Source: Saccharopolyspora gloriosae (GTDB lineage: Bacteria > Actinomycetota > Actinomycetes > Mycobacteriales > Pseudonocardiaceae). Taken from it: a stretch of 64,000 bases of DNA. This document shows, in pieces, positions 30,819 to 39,645 of the stretch. The notes below the pieces were generated by a model. It made no database searches. It was not told the origin of the DNA and saw nothing but the letters and a program-made list of their open reading frames with translations. The stretch spans positions 5,829,501-5,893,500 of the forward strand of contig NZ_JACHIV010000001.1 of assembly GCF_014203325.1 (NCBI RefSeq), in the 5' to 3' direction. The first letter of the stretch is position 1. Each line of letters opens with the position of its first letter. Made by a program: the position numbers and the translations under genes.

Positions 30819-30867
30819 AGTGAACGGATCGTTCGACCAATCCCGTTGGACGAACGGTCCGTTCACT
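30819..30867. repeat. Dispersed palindrome, copy 2
   Basis: 22-base arms surround a TCCCG loop with two imperfect positions (one G-T type and one A-A). It lies 20 bases after the cdhB-like stop, where it could serve as a terminator; it follows TTTTT at 30811-30815. Confidence 0.85.
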
Positions 30868-30927
30868 CGCTCCCCTCCCCGGCTCGATTCGCCCACGGAG
30901 CACGGCGTTCGGGAGGGCTTTCGCCGG

Positions 30928-30974
30928 GTGAACGGACCGTTCGTCCAAGCGGATTGGACGAACAGGCCGTTCAC
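30928..30974. repeat. Dispersed palindrome, copy 3
   Basis: GTGAACGGACCGTTCGTCCA opens the left arm; the loop is AGCGGA and the right arm ends GGCCGTTCAC. The loop sequence suggests the inverse orientation to copy 2. Confidence 0.82.
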
Positions 30975-31020
30975 TCACTCCTGAGATCCCGGCGCCGTCG
31001 CCGTCCGGAGCTCTTTCCGG

Positions 31021-31070
31021 AGTGAACGGACCGTTCGACCAATCCCGTTGGACGAACGGTCCGTTGACTC
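31021..31070. repeat. Dispersed palindrome, copy 4
   Basis: The left arm starts AGTGAACGGACCGTTCGACC, the loop is TCCCG and the right arm ends GGTCCGTTGACT. Spacing to copies 3 and 5 is about 95-110 bases. Confidence 0.82.
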
Positions 31071-31130
31071 GGTTCGCCGCCCGGGTTCGGGTGTGCGGGC
31101 ATGAGGGCGTTCGGGGTGCGGGGGTTTGGG

Positions 31131-31177
31131 GTGAACGGACCGGTCGCCCGATCCGGTTGGGCGAACGGGCCGTTCAC
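31131..31177. repeat. Dispersed palindrome, copy 5 (variant arms)
   Basis: The variant arm GTGAACGGACCGGTCGCCCG pairs with GGGCGAACGGGCCGTTCAC across ATCCGGTT. It stands 179 bases before the lacZ-like start. Copies 2-5 fill the 557-base gap; the rest of it shows no gene. Confidence 0.8.
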
Positions 31178-31355
31178 CTCGCTTCGCGAGGGCGCGCACG
31201 GGCCTGTGCGCTGGGCCGTTCGGCGGAGCTGGGCTGTTCGGGCGGAGATCACGAACGGCCGTTGACCGGTTTGCCCGGGACGGCCAGGATCACCCGGCGA
31301 AGGCTCGGCCTTCCACAACAGAACACTCGCAGCATCGGGCACCAACGGAGGGCTC

Positions 31356-34300
31356 ATGCGGTCCGCGCGCCACCCCCAGCTCATCCCGGCAGGAAAGTCC
31401 GCCCGCGTCCGGGCGTTGACGTCGCTGGCCGTGCTGCTCGTCGCGGCGGGGCTGCTGAGCCCGCCCGCGCAGGCCGCGCCGGTGGACGGCCCGAGCGATC
31501 CGGCGGCCGTCGAGTCCTACTTGGACGATCCGGAGCGCACCGGGGAGAACCAGGAGCGGCCGCACGCGCTGCTGCGCCCCTACGCCGACGCGGAGCAGGC
31601 GTTGCGCGCCGCCCGCGACGACTTGGACGCGGCGGCCGACGAGCCGACGCCGTGGACGTTGCCGTTGAACGGCCCGTGGCACTTCGGCTACGCCGACCAC
31701 CACCGGGACCTGCCCGCCGGGTGGCAGCACGGCCGCGCGGACTGGCCGGAGACCGAGGTGCCGGGCGTGTGGCAGCAGCAGGGCCACGACCGCCCGATCT
31801 ACCGGAACGTGCCGTCGGAGGTCGCGCCCTACGACCCGCCGAACGTGCCGGACGACGTGAACCCGACCGGCGCCTACGTGCGCGAGTTCGAGGTGCCCGA
31901 CGACTGGGACGGCCGACGGCAGCTGCTGCGCTTCGAAGGCGCCACGAGCGGCTGGTTCGTGTGGGTCAACGGCCGCTACGTGGGTTACGACCAGGGCGGC
32001 TACACCCCGGCGGAGTTCGACGTGACCGATCATCTCGCGCCGGGCCGCAACACGATCGCCGTGCAGGTGCACCGCTGGGGTTCGGGCAGCTACCTGGAGA
32101 ACATGGACTTCTGGCACCTGTCCGGGATCTTCCGCGACGCGCACCTCTACAGCGTGCCGCGCACGCACTTGGAGGACGTCACGATCCGCACGGAGCTCGA
32201 CGACGCCTACACCGACGCGACGGTGCGGCTGGGCGTGGACGTGCGCAACGACGCGGGCACGGTCGGCGCGCACGAGGTGCGGGTCGCGCTGCACGACCCG
32301 GAGGGCCGCGTGGTGGACCGGTTCGCGCAGGGCGTGGACGTCACCGGTCCGGGCGCCTCGGTGGAGCTGGACCGCCGCGTCCGCGCGCCCCGGTTGTGGA
32401 GCGACGAGACGCCGGAGGTCTACACGGCGGTGGTGCAGCTCGCCGACGCGCAGGGCCGGGTCGTGCACACCACGCAGCAGCCCGTCGGGTTCCGCGAGGT
32501 GGAGGTGCGCGACGAGCAGTTGCTGCTCAACGGGAAACCGGTGGACCTGCGCGGCGTGAACCGGCACGAGCACGATCCGGAGACGGGCCGCACCGTGAGC
32601 CGCGACCGGCAGCGCGAGGACGTCGCGCTGATGCGGCAGCACAACGTCAACGCGGTGCGCACGTCGCACTACCCGAACGATCCGTACTGGTACCGGCTGG
32701 CCGACGCGAACGGCCTGCTGCTGGCCGACGAGGTCGACGTCGAGACGCACTACCGCGAGGACTGCACGGCGACCGGCGATCAGGACTGCCTCGCCGACCG
32801 GCCGGAGTGGCAGGCGGCGTTCGCGGACCGGTTCGAGGCGCTGCTGGAGCGGGACAAGAACCACCCGAGCGTGATCATGTGGGACACCGGCAACGAGGCG
32901 GGGCTGGGCGCCGCGCACTACGCGATGGCCGAGCACGCGCACGCCACCGATCCGACGCGGCCGTTGTACCACCAGTCGAACTCCCCCGACGGCGACGCGC
33001 CGTTCGCCGACGTGTGGGGGCCGCGCTACCCGTCGCCGAAGCACCTGCGCGAGATCGCGGAGCGGACGACGAAGCCGGTCGTGATGGGCGAGTGGCTGCA
33101 CGCGATGGGCAACAGCCTCGGGCACTACGAGGACATGTGGCGCACCATCCGCGAGGACCCGTCGTTGCAGGGCGGTTTCGTGTGGGACTGGGTGGACCAG
33201 GGCTTGGTGCGGCCGCTGCGGATCGCGCCGGACTCCTCCGGCAACGACGTCCCGGTGCACTACGGCGGCGATCCGAAGCCGGTGCCGGGCGTGTCCGGGC
33301 AGGCGGTCGAGCTGTCCGGGCTGGACGACTGGGCGGAGGCCTACCGCGATCCGGCGCTGGAGATCACCGGCAAGGCCGTCACCTTGGACGTCCAGGTGAA
33401 ACCGCTGTCCTGGCAGGGATCGGGCACGTACCTGTCCAAGGGCGACAAGCAGTGGGCGTTGCAGATGCCGGACGCCGGGCACGTCGAGTTCTTCGTCTAC
33501 GGCGAGGATTCGTGGCACACGGCCCGCGTCGAGGTGCCGGACGACTGGTGGGGGAAGTGGCACCGGCTCACCGGCGTCTACGACGGGTCGCAGGTGCGGC
33601 TGCTGATCGACGGCGAGGAGGTCGCGGCGCAGCCGTACTCCGGCGAGATCGCGTCGAACACGATGTACACCGTGTCGGTGGGCCGCAACCAGGAGAAGCA
33701 CGCGGATTCGTTCGCGGGCCGCACCGCGCACGCCGTGGTGGACTCGGCGCGGATCTACGACCGGGCGCTCAGCGATGCGGAGCTCGCGGCCGATCCGGCG
33801 CGGGAGGCGGCGCTGGCGCTGAACTTCGACGAGGAGCGGCAGCAGGGCACCTTCCACGACTACGGCTCGTCGAACTTCCTCGCCAACGGGCTGATCAACG
33901 CGGATCGCACGCCGCAGCCGGAGCTGGCGCAGCTGGCCTACAGCCACGCCCCGGTTCGGTTCGAGGACGCGGGGGCACCGGGCCGGTTCACCGTGCGCAA
34001 CTTGAACCACACGCTGTCCACCGCGGCCTACGACCTCAGCTGGCGGCTGGTGGAGGCGGGCGAGGAACTCGCGAGCGGCACCCTCGACGTCGAGGTCCCG
34101 GCGGGCGGGGCGGAGCAGGTGCGGCTGGACCTGCCGCAGGCGGGGAAGACGGAGCGGTTCCTGGAGTTGCGGGCGCGGCAACGCGCCGACGCCCCGAGCC
34201 TGCCCGCGGGTCACGTGGTGTCGGCCGAGCAGCTGCCCGCGGGCGGCACCGACCCGGCGCCCGCACCCGTCGAGGGTTCGACGCCCGGCCGGGTCTCCGT

Positions 34301-35147
34301 GGACGGCGCCACCGTGTCCGGGCCTGATTTCCGCTACGAGTTCGACGAGCGGACGGGTGCGCTGAGCTCGATGGACTCCGGTGGCGTGCAGCGCTTGGTC
34401 GCCGGGCCGGAGCTGGACGTGTTCCGGGCGCCGACGGGCAACGAGTGGAGCGACTGGAGCGGCATCGAACCGGAGGCGAAGTTCCGCGCGGCCGGGCTGG
34501 ACCGCCTGGTCACGCAGGTCCTCGGCTTCGACGCCACCGCGCTGCCGGACGGCCGGGCGCGGATCACCATCGACACCCGTTCGGCCGCGCCGGACGTGCC
34601 CGGTGAGGGGTTCGGCAGCCGCTGGACCTACACCGTGGACGGGTCCGGGGCGGTCGCCCTGGACCACACGGTGGAGGCGTTCGGGCCGCTCACGAGGGCC
34701 TTGCCGTGGCTGCCGAGGGCCGGGTTCGCGCTGCGGCTGCCGGAGTCGTTCACCGACTTCGACTGGTACGGGCGCGGTCCCGGCGAGTCCTACCCGGACC
34801 GGTTCCACTCGCAGCCCGTGGGGCGCTGGTCGTCGACGGTGGACGAGCAGTGGTTCGACTTCCTGCCGCCGCAGGACAACGGCGTGAAGATCGGCACGGC
34901 GTGGGCGCTGCTGTCCGGCCCCGACGGCGGGCTCCAGGTGTCCGGCGAGGACTTGGCGGTCGCGGCGGAACGGCACTCCAACACCGAACGCACCGACTTC
35001 GCCCACCAACTGCGCCAGGACCCCTTCGTGACCTTGCACGTAGGCGCGGTCACCGGCCTCGGCGACACCCCCGTCCCGGTCCAGGACCAGTACCGAGTCC
35101 GAGCCGACGTCCCGCACACGACGTCCGTCGTCCTACGGCCCAGCTGA
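31356..35147 (+). CDS. Secreted GH2 beta-galactosidase with inserted LamG domain
   Basis: The 1263-residue enzyme has a Sec signal (ALTSLAVLLVAAGLLSPPAQA). The five-domain LacZ architecture is present: jelly-roll N-domain (FGYADHHRDLPAGWQHGRAD), immunoglobulin-like domains, the TIM barrel, and the C-terminal beta-gal small chain (VSGPDFRYEFDERTGALSSM ... GRGPGESYPDRFHSQPVG). Acid/base E514 is in WDTGNEAGLG, and nucleophile E579 is in VVMGEWLHAMGNSLGHYEDM, so it should be active. A LamG/concanavalin-like domain is inserted at about residues 668-808 (KAVTLDVQVKPLSWQGSGTY ... NTMYTVSVGRNQEKHAD), probably a carbohydrate-binding module. ATG 31356 follows GGAGGG. The substrate is a beta-galactoside, perhaps a plant polysaccharide side chain. 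Confidence 0.93.
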   Translation: MRSARHPQLIPAGKSARVRALTSLAVLLVAAGLLSPPAQAAPVDGPSDPAAVESYLDDPERTGENQERPHALLRPYADAEQALRAARDDLDAAADEPTPWTLPLNGPWHFGYADHHRDLPAGWQHGRADWPETEVPGVWQQQGHDRPIYRNVPSEVAPYDPPNVPDDVNPTGAYVREFEVPDDWDGRRQLLRFEGATSGWFVWVNGRYVGYDQGGYTPAEFDVTDHLAPGRNTIAVQVHRWGSGSYLENMDFWHLSGIFRDAHLYSVPRTHLEDVTIRTELDDAYTDATVRLGVDVRNDAGTVGAHEVRVALHDPEGRVVDRFAQGVDVTGPGASVELDRRVRAPRLWSDETPEVYTAVVQLADAQGRVVHTTQQPVGFREVEVRDEQLLLNGKPVDLRGVNRHEHDPETGRTVSRDRQREDVALMRQHNVNAVRTSHYPNDPYWYRLADANGLLLADEVDVETHYREDCTATGDQDCLADRPEWQAAFADRFEALLERDKNHPSVIMWDTGNEAGLGAAHYAMAEHAHATDPTRPLYHQSNSPDGDAPFADVWGPRYPSPKHLREIAERTTKPVVMGEWLHAMGNSLGHYEDMWRTIREDPSLQGGFVWDWVDQGLVRPLRIAPDSSGNDVPVHYGGDPKPVPGVSGQAVELSGLDDWAEAYRDPALEITGKAVTLDVQVKPLSWQGSGTYLSKGDKQWALQMPDAGHVEFFVYGEDSWHTARVEVPDDWWGKWHRLTGVYDGSQVRLLIDGEEVAAQPYSGEIASNTMYTVSVGRNQEKHADSFAGRTAHAVVDSARIYDRALSDAELAADPAREAALALNFDEERQQGTFHDYGSSNFLANGLINADRTPQPELAQLAYSHAPVRFEDAGAPGRFTVRNLNHTLSTAAYDLSWRLVEAGEELASGTLDVEVPAGGAEQVRLDLPQAGKTERFLELRARQRADAPSLPAGHVVSAEQLPAGGTDPAPAPVEGSTPGRVSVDGATVSGPDFRYEFDERTGALSSMDSGGVQRLVAGPELDVFRAPTGNEWSDWSGIEPEAKFRAAGLDRLVTQVLGFDATALPDGRARITIDTRSAAPDVPGEGFGSRWTYTVDGSGAVALDHTVEAFGPLTRALPWLPRAGFALRLPESFTDFDWYGRGPGESYPDRFHSQPVGRWSSTVDEQWFDFLPPQDNGVKIGTAWALLSGPDGGLQVSGEDLAVAAERHSNTERTDFAHQLRQDPFVTLHVGAVTGLGDTPVPVQDQYRVRADVPHTTSVVLRPS

Positions 35148-35261
35148 TCGGGGAGTCGCGCGGTCGGGCGTGTGGAGCGGCTTTCAAGCCTTCCCCGGTT
35201 CGGGCATGTGGTTGTAGTGGCGCGGTGGAAGGTCGTCTCTACTGAGTGCTTCCACGGCTCG

Positions 35262-35520
35262 TTCTGCTCGGGTGTCCGGGTAGCGGAACCTCAGTGGCTT
35301 CCTCGCTGCGGGATCTTTTTTCCAAGTGGCTCCGCCACGAGGAAAAAAGCTGTCCTCGCGAGGAAGCCACTGAGAACCCGCCGGTGGTCGGCTTTGGACG
35401 TGGGCTATTCGCTGCGCGAATACAGGCACGGCCTTCGGCCGCAAGGCAGACTTCGCTTCGCTCGTCCACTGCACGGCTTCGCCGCTAGGCACGGCCTTCG
35501 GCCGCGAGGTTCTCGTGGAG
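35262..35520 (-). repeat. Structured dispersed element, copy 4 (inverted)
   Basis: Arms CTCAGTGGCTTCCTCG (35290-35305) and CGAGGAAGCCACTGAG (35359-35374) pair perfectly. Relative to copy 3, one C-G pair has become T-A on both sides, a compensatory change. The inner stem is CTTTTTTCC/GGAAAAAAG. Read on the minus strand it carries the same GAA-loop array (TATTCGC-GCA-GCGAATA, CGGCC-GAA-GGCCG) up to about 35515. It occupies the gap before tsaB, ending about 50 bases from that gene. Confidence 0.82.
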
Positions 35521-35569
35521 CAGCACCCCGGAAACCCTGGTGACCAGCGTTGACGTAGTCTTTTTCGCT

Positions 35570-36337
35570 GTGCTCGTCATTGCGTTGGACACTTCTACGC
35601 CTGCGGTGACCGCTGGACTGGTCGCCTTGGACGGCGGCGGGCCCCGGCCTCTCGCGCAACGCGTGACGGTGAACGCGCGGGCGCACGGCGAACTGCTCAC
35701 GCCGCACTTGATGGCGGCCGTCGCGGAGGCCGGTCACCGGCTCGCCGATGCGGACGCGATCGTGGTGGGCTCGGGGCCGGGGCCGTTCACCGGGCTGCGC
35801 GCGGGCATGGTCACCGCTGCCGCGCTCGGGCAGGCCTTGGACGTGCCGGTGCACCCGGTGTGCAGCCTCGATGCCATCGCCGCCGCCGTCCCGGACGGCG
35901 CGGCGGGTCAGGGCGTCGTCGCCGACATCGGTGAGCCCGGCGCCGCGGTGTCGGGGGCTTCGGCCGGCGGTTTGCGGCTGCTCGTCGCGACGGACGCGCG
36001 GCGCAAGGAGGTCTACTGGGCCGCTTACGGCGCCGATCGCGAGCGGCTCACGGGCCCGCACGTGCACCGGCCGGCGGACGTGCCCGCTGAGATCGACGGG
36101 CTGGACTTGGACTTCGCGGTCGGTGAGATGGCGGCGCCGCACCGCGAGGTCTTCGGGCTCGACGTGCTCGGCACCGAGTACCCGACTCCCACGGGCCTGG
36201 TCGCCGCGGCGCGCCACGACCTGCAGAGCGGCGCGGAGCCGACGCCGCCGGTCCCGATGTACCTGCGGCGCCCGGACGCCACCGCGCCGGGCCCGCGCAA
36301 GCAGGTCAGCCCGGATGATCGGCGGGGAACGGCATGA
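35570..36337 (+). CDS. tsaB: tRNA t6A modification protein TsaB
   Basis: The 255-residue ASKHA-fold protein partners TsaD, TsaE and TsaC in making threonylcarbamoyl-adenosine at tRNA position 37. The N-terminal VIALDTSTPAVTAGLVALDG and the family motif VVGSGPGPFTGLRAGMVTAA are clear. GTG 35570 is the likely start because the conserved domain begins immediately; an upstream in-frame GTG at 35540 also exists, and neither has a strong ribosome site. It overlaps rimI by four bases. The TsaE partner is not here but 21 kb away at 58 kb. Confidence 0.93.
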   Translation: MLVIALDTSTPAVTAGLVALDGGGPRPLAQRVTVNARAHGELLTPHLMAAVAEAGHRLADADAIVVGSGPGPFTGLRAGMVTAAALGQALDVPVHPVCSLDAIAAAVPDGAAGQGVVADIGEPGAAVSGASAGGLRLLVATDARRKEVYWAAYGADRERLTGPHVHRPADVPAEIDGLDLDFAVGEMAAPHREVFGLDVLGTEYPTPTGLVAAARHDLQSGAEPTPPVPMYLRRPDATAPGPRKQVSPDDRRGTA

Positions 36338-36828
36338 GCGCGCCGTTCGTGGCGAAGCTGCGCCGCAGCGATTTGAAGCGGTGCGCCGAGCTGGAGCAGG
36401 TCCTGTTCCCCGGTGACGACCCGTGGTCGCTGGAGTCGTTCGTGGCCGAGATCGATCGCGGGCACTACTACCTGGGTGCTTACGACGCCGACGAGAACTT
36501 GATCGGCTACGCGGGCCTGTCCTTGGCGGGCAAGCCGCCGGAGGTGGACGCCGAGGTGCACACGATGGCCGTCGACCCGGCGCAGCAGGGCCGGGGCGTC
36601 GGCGCGGCGCTGCTGCGCAGGCTGCTGGCCCGTGCCGATGAGCACCGCGCCACCACGTTCCTCGAGGTGCGCACCGACAACGACCCGGCGATCGCGCTGT
36701 ACCGCAAGCACGGGTTCGAGATCGTCGGCCTGCGCAAGCGCTACTACCAGCCTTCGGGCGCGGACGCGCACACGATGCGCAGGCCCGCGGCCGATTCCCC
36801 CACCGCGGAGGGAGGTGGTCCGTCGTGA
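36334..36828 (+). CDS. rimI: Ribosomal-protein/N-terminal acetyltransferase RimI
   Basis: The 164-residue GNAT acetyltransferase has the acetyl-CoA motif [20 protein letters not shown] (QxxGxG). The RimI-type ends [20 protein letters not shown] and [14 protein letters not shown] are present. RimI acetylates N-termini of proteins such as ribosomal S18. It is the middle gene of the conserved tsaB-rimI-tsaD operon, overlapping tsaB by ATGA and tsaD by GTGA. Confidence 0.94.
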   Translation: MSAPFVAKLRRSDLKRCAELEQVLFPGDDPWSLESFVAEIDRGHYYLGAYDADENLIGYAGLSLAGKPPEVDAEVHTMAVDPAQQGRGVGAALLRRLLARADEHRATTFLEVRTDNDPAIALYRKHGFEIVGLRKRYYQPSGADAHTMRRPAADSPTAEGGGPS

Positions 36829-37880
36829 CCACCGACCGGATCGTGCTCGGCATCGAGAGCTCTTGCGACGAGACGGGTGTCGGCTTGGTGCGGCTCGGCG
36901 CGGACGGCTCGGTCGAGCTGCTCGCCGATGCCGTCGCTTCCAGCGTCGACGAGCACGCCCGCTTCGGCGGGGTGGTTCCGGAGATCGCGAGCCGAGCGCA
37001 CTTGACGGCGATGACGCCGACGATGCGGCGCGCACTCGACGAATCCGGACTCGAACTGTCCGATGTGGACGCCATCGCGGTGACCGCGGGGCCGGGCCTG
37101 GCGGGGGCGCTGATGGTCGGCGTCGCGGCGGCGAAGGCCTATTCGGTGGCGCTGGACGTGCCGCTGTACGGGGTGAACCACCTCGGCGGGCACGTCGCCG
37201 TGGACACCTTGCAGCACGGGGCGCTGCCGTCGCGGTGCCTGGCGCTGCTGGTCTCCGGCGGGCACAGCCAGCTGCTGCTGGTGGAAGGCGTCGCGGAGCG
37301 GATCACGCAGGTCGGGTCCACGATCGACGACGCCGCCGGGGAGGCCTACGACAAGGTCGCCCGCATTCTCGACCTGCCCTATCCGGGTGGTCCGCCGATC
37401 GACAAACTGGCGCAGCAGGGCGATCCGAAGGCGATCGCGTTCCCGCGCGGGCTCACCGGCCCGCGCGATTCGCGGCACGACTTCTCGTTCTCCGGTTTGA
37501 AGACGGCGGTGGCCCGCTGGGTGGAGACCGAGCAGCGGGCGGGCCGGGAGGTCCCCGTCGCCGACGTGTGCGCCTCGTTCCAGGAGGCCGTCGCCGACGT
37601 GCTCACCGCGAAGGCCGTGCGCGCCGCGCAGGACCTCGGGGTGGACACGCTGGTCATCTCCGGTGGTGTGGCGGCGAATTCGCGGTTGTCGGCGCTGGCC
37701 GCCGAGCGCTGCGCGGCGGCGGGCATCACGCTGCGGGTGCCGAAGCCCCGGCTGTGCACGGACAACGGCGCCATGATCGCCGCGCTCGGCGCGCACGTCG
37801 TCGCCTCGGGTGCGAAGCCGTCGCCGTTGGACCTCGCCGCCGCGCCCGACCTTCCCGTGGACACCATCGTCGTGAACTGA
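36825..37880 (+). CDS. tsaD: tRNA threonylcarbamoyltransferase TsaD
   Basis: The 351-residue catalytic subunit of the t6A complex transfers the threonylcarbamoyl group to A37 of ANN-decoding tRNAs. The N-terminal [20 protein letters not shown], the metal-binding His motif NHLGGHVAV, the [10 protein letters not shown] segment and [15 protein letters not shown] are typical of TsaD/Kae1. GTG 36825 overlaps the rimI stop. It depends on TsaB (same operon) and TsaE (58 kb). Confidence 0.96.
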   Translation: MTTDRIVLGIESSCDETGVGLVRLGADGSVELLADAVASSVDEHARFGGVVPEIASRAHLTAMTPTMRRALDESGLELSDVDAIAVTAGPGLAGALMVGVAAAKAYSVALDVPLYGVNHLGGHVAVDTLQHGALPSRCLALLVSGGHSQLLLVEGVAERITQVGSTIDDAAGEAYDKVARILDLPYPGGPPIDKLAQQGDPKAIAFPRGLTGPRDSRHDFSFSGLKTAVARWVETEQRAGREVPVADVCASFQEAVADVLTAKAVRAAQDLGVDTLVISGGVAANSRLSALAAERCAAAGITLRVPKPRLCTDNGAMIAALGAHVVASGAKPSPLDLAAAPDLPVDTIVVN

Positions 37881-37881
37881 C

Positions 37882-38598
37882 GTGCCGAACGGGGAGGGGC
37901 CGGTGGTGGACAGCGACGTCAGGGCGCTCGACGATCCGGTCGGCGAGTCGCTGCGCGGCCACCACGCCCACCTGGCCCGCCGGGTCGGTTCGGCCGCGAC
38001 CTACTTGCCGGACGTCACGACGTTCGCGGCGGTGCCCGCCGATGCGGGCGCGGCCGAGTGGGCGGACCTGGCCCGGTTGCTCGGCAGCGGGGCGCTCGCC
38101 GACCTGTTCAGCAGCCCGGCGACGCCGCCACCGGAGTGGGAACCGGTCTTCTCCCTCCCGGCGCGGCGGATGGTCGGCCCCGCCGACGGCGTCGCGGACG
38201 CCGAGCCCGCATCCGCGGTGGAGCTCGGTCCGGGCGACGTCGCCGACATGCTCGACCTCGTCGCCCGGACCGAGCCGGGACCGTTCTGGGCGCGCACCCG
38301 CGAACTCGGCACCTACTTGGGCGTCCGCGACGAGCACGGCGCGCTGGTCGCCATGGCGGGTGAACGGCTCCGGCCGCCCGGCTGGACGGAGATCAGCGCC
38401 GTCTGCACCGCCCCGGCGGCCCGGGGCCGCGGCCACGCCGCTCGCCTGGTGCGCGCGCTCGCCGCCCGCATCCGGTCCCGCGGCGAACGCCCCTTCCTGC
38501 ACGTCACCGACTCCAACACCGCCGCCATCGCGCTCTACGAACGCCTCGGTTTCACGATGCTGGAGCCGGTGACCTTCCGCGGTTTCCGGGTTCCCTGA
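37882..38598 (+). CDS. GNAT-family acetyltransferase
   Basis: The 238-residue protein has a variable N-terminal half (a linker or pseudo-GNAT) and a C-terminal GNAT domain. The C-terminal domain has the acetyl-CoA loop APAARGRGHAARLVRALAAR, and FLHVTDSNTAAIALYERLGF closes the fold. The substrate is unknown. GTG 37882 starts one base after tsaD; GTG 37903, preceded by GGGGAGGGG, is an alternative start seven residues later. Its close spacing makes it the fourth gene of the tsaB operon. Confidence 0.85.
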   Translation: MPNGEGPVVDSDVRALDDPVGESLRGHHAHLARRVGSAATYLPDVTTFAAVPADAGAAEWADLARLLGSGALADLFSSPATPPPEWEPVFSLPARRMVGPADGVADAEPASAVELGPGDVADMLDLVARTEPGPFWARTRELGTYLGVRDEHGALVAMAGERLRPPGWTEISAVCTAPAARGRGHAARLVRALAARIRSRGERPFLHVTDSNTAAIALYERLGFTMLEPVTFRGFRVP

Positions 38599-38601
38599 CG
38601 G

Positions 38602-39468
38602 TCAGCCCTCGGCGCGTTCCACCGGGATCCAGAGTTCCGCGTCGGCGTGCTCGCCGTCCTCGGAGAGCCGGGTGCTGAGCAGTTCCGGGCCGGGCCTGCT
38701 GCGGTACGGGTTCGACGGGAACCACTGGGTGAACACGTCCCGCCACAGGTACTGGATCGACTGCGGCATCGGCCCGGAGCTCTCGAACACCGCCCACGTC
38801 CCGGCGGGCACGCGCAGCGAGTCGAGGTCATCGGGACCGGCGGCGCTCGCCGCCACCCCGTGGTGGTAGTCGAGCGTGGTCCCTTCCGCCCGGCTCTCGT
38901 CGAGGTCGTCGGTGGCCGCGATGATCCCGGCCGGTTCCTGGTCGGACAACGCGGCGATGCGCCGCAGCTCGTCCGCGCCGATGCCTTGGACGTGCTCGAC
39001 GATCGCCGGGTTCATCCCCTCGTGGACGAGCGGGACCCTGGCCTTCTTGCCGACGATGAAGAACTCGTCCCGTTGCGCGATCCGGTATCGCATGTCGCTG
39101 CTCCCTTCGACGATGAGCCGGAAGGAGATCCGCTGCTGCGAACGCAGCACGGCACCGTCGCGCCGCGCCTCGCCGGGCCCGACGCCGTGCATCGCGCGGA
39201 ACGCCCGCGCGAACGCCTCACCGGAGCCGTAGCCGTGGCGCACCGCGATGTCGAGCAGCGTGCGCGTCCCGCCGAGCACTTCGGCGCCCGCGCGGGTGAG
39301 CCGCCTGCGCCGCACGTACTCCGACAGCGGCATCCCCGCCAGCGCGGAGAACATCCGCCGGAAGTGGTGCTCCGACGTCGCCGCGATCCGCGCCGCCTCG
39401 GCCAGGTCCAGCTGCTCGTCGAGGTGCGCCTCGATGTGCTCCAAGGCCTCGTTCAACCGCTCCAGCAC
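38602..39468 (-). CDS. AraC-family regulator with GyrI-like effector domain
   Basis: The 288-residue regulator has an N-terminal AraC helix-turn-helix pair (LAEAARIAATSEHHFRRMFS, IAVRHGYGSGEAFARAFRAM). The C-terminal GyrI/SOUL-like ligand domain includes SDMRYRIAQRDEFFIVGKKA, VPAGTWAVFESSGPMPQSIQ and AELWIPVERAEG. Proteins of this layout (Rob/SoxS-GyrI) bind hydrophobic compounds or DNA gyrase inhibitors. GTG 39468 follows GGAAGGAG. It ends three bases from the convergent GNAT gene. Its target is unknown. Confidence 0.9.
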   Translation of the reverse strand: MLERLNEALEHIEAHLDEQLDLAEAARIAATSEHHFRRMFSALAGMPLSEYVRRRRLTRAGAEVLGGTRTLLDIAVRHGYGSGEAFARAFRAMHGVGPGEARRDGAVLRSQQRISFRLIVEGSSDMRYRIAQRDEFFIVGKKARVPLVHEGMNPAIVEHVQGIGADELRRIAALSDQEPAGIIAATDDLDESRAEGTTLDYHHGVAASAAGPDDLDSLRVPAGTWAVFESSGPMPQSIQYLWRDVFTQWFPSNPYRSRPGPELLSTRLSEDGEHADAELWIPVERAEG

Positions 39469-39576
39469 CGGGATCTCCTTCCCTCGTGCTCACCACGCTA
39501 GGAAGCCACCACCCCACCGCACCCGACATCGGCGTGCCCGATGCGGTCGGGTGCACGTGGGCGGACCGCCCCGTCC

Positions 39577-39595
39577 GGACGAACGGTCCGTTCAC
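39577..39595. repeat. Half copy of the dispersed palindrome
   Basis: GGACGAACGGTCCGTTCAC matches only the right arm of the palindrome family; the left arm is absent. It lies between the AraC gene and the glycerate kinase stop. Confidence 0.65.
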
Positions 39596-39645
39596 GCTGG
39601 CGTCGGCCCTCGTTCCAGCCTGGTGCAGCGGTGCCGGTCAGTCGC

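Noticed and set aside
30774-31384. Short open frames encoding NGPFVQSRWTNGPF-like peptides on both strands
   Set aside because: They arise from reading the dispersed palindromes; the same peptide pattern appears on either strand and has no ribosome site.
31290-35117. A 1275-codon open frame on the minus strand opposite the GH2 gene
   Set aside because: It is a GC-driven mirror frame rich in Arg, Val and His with no recognisable motif; the plus-strand enzyme has both catalytic glutamates.
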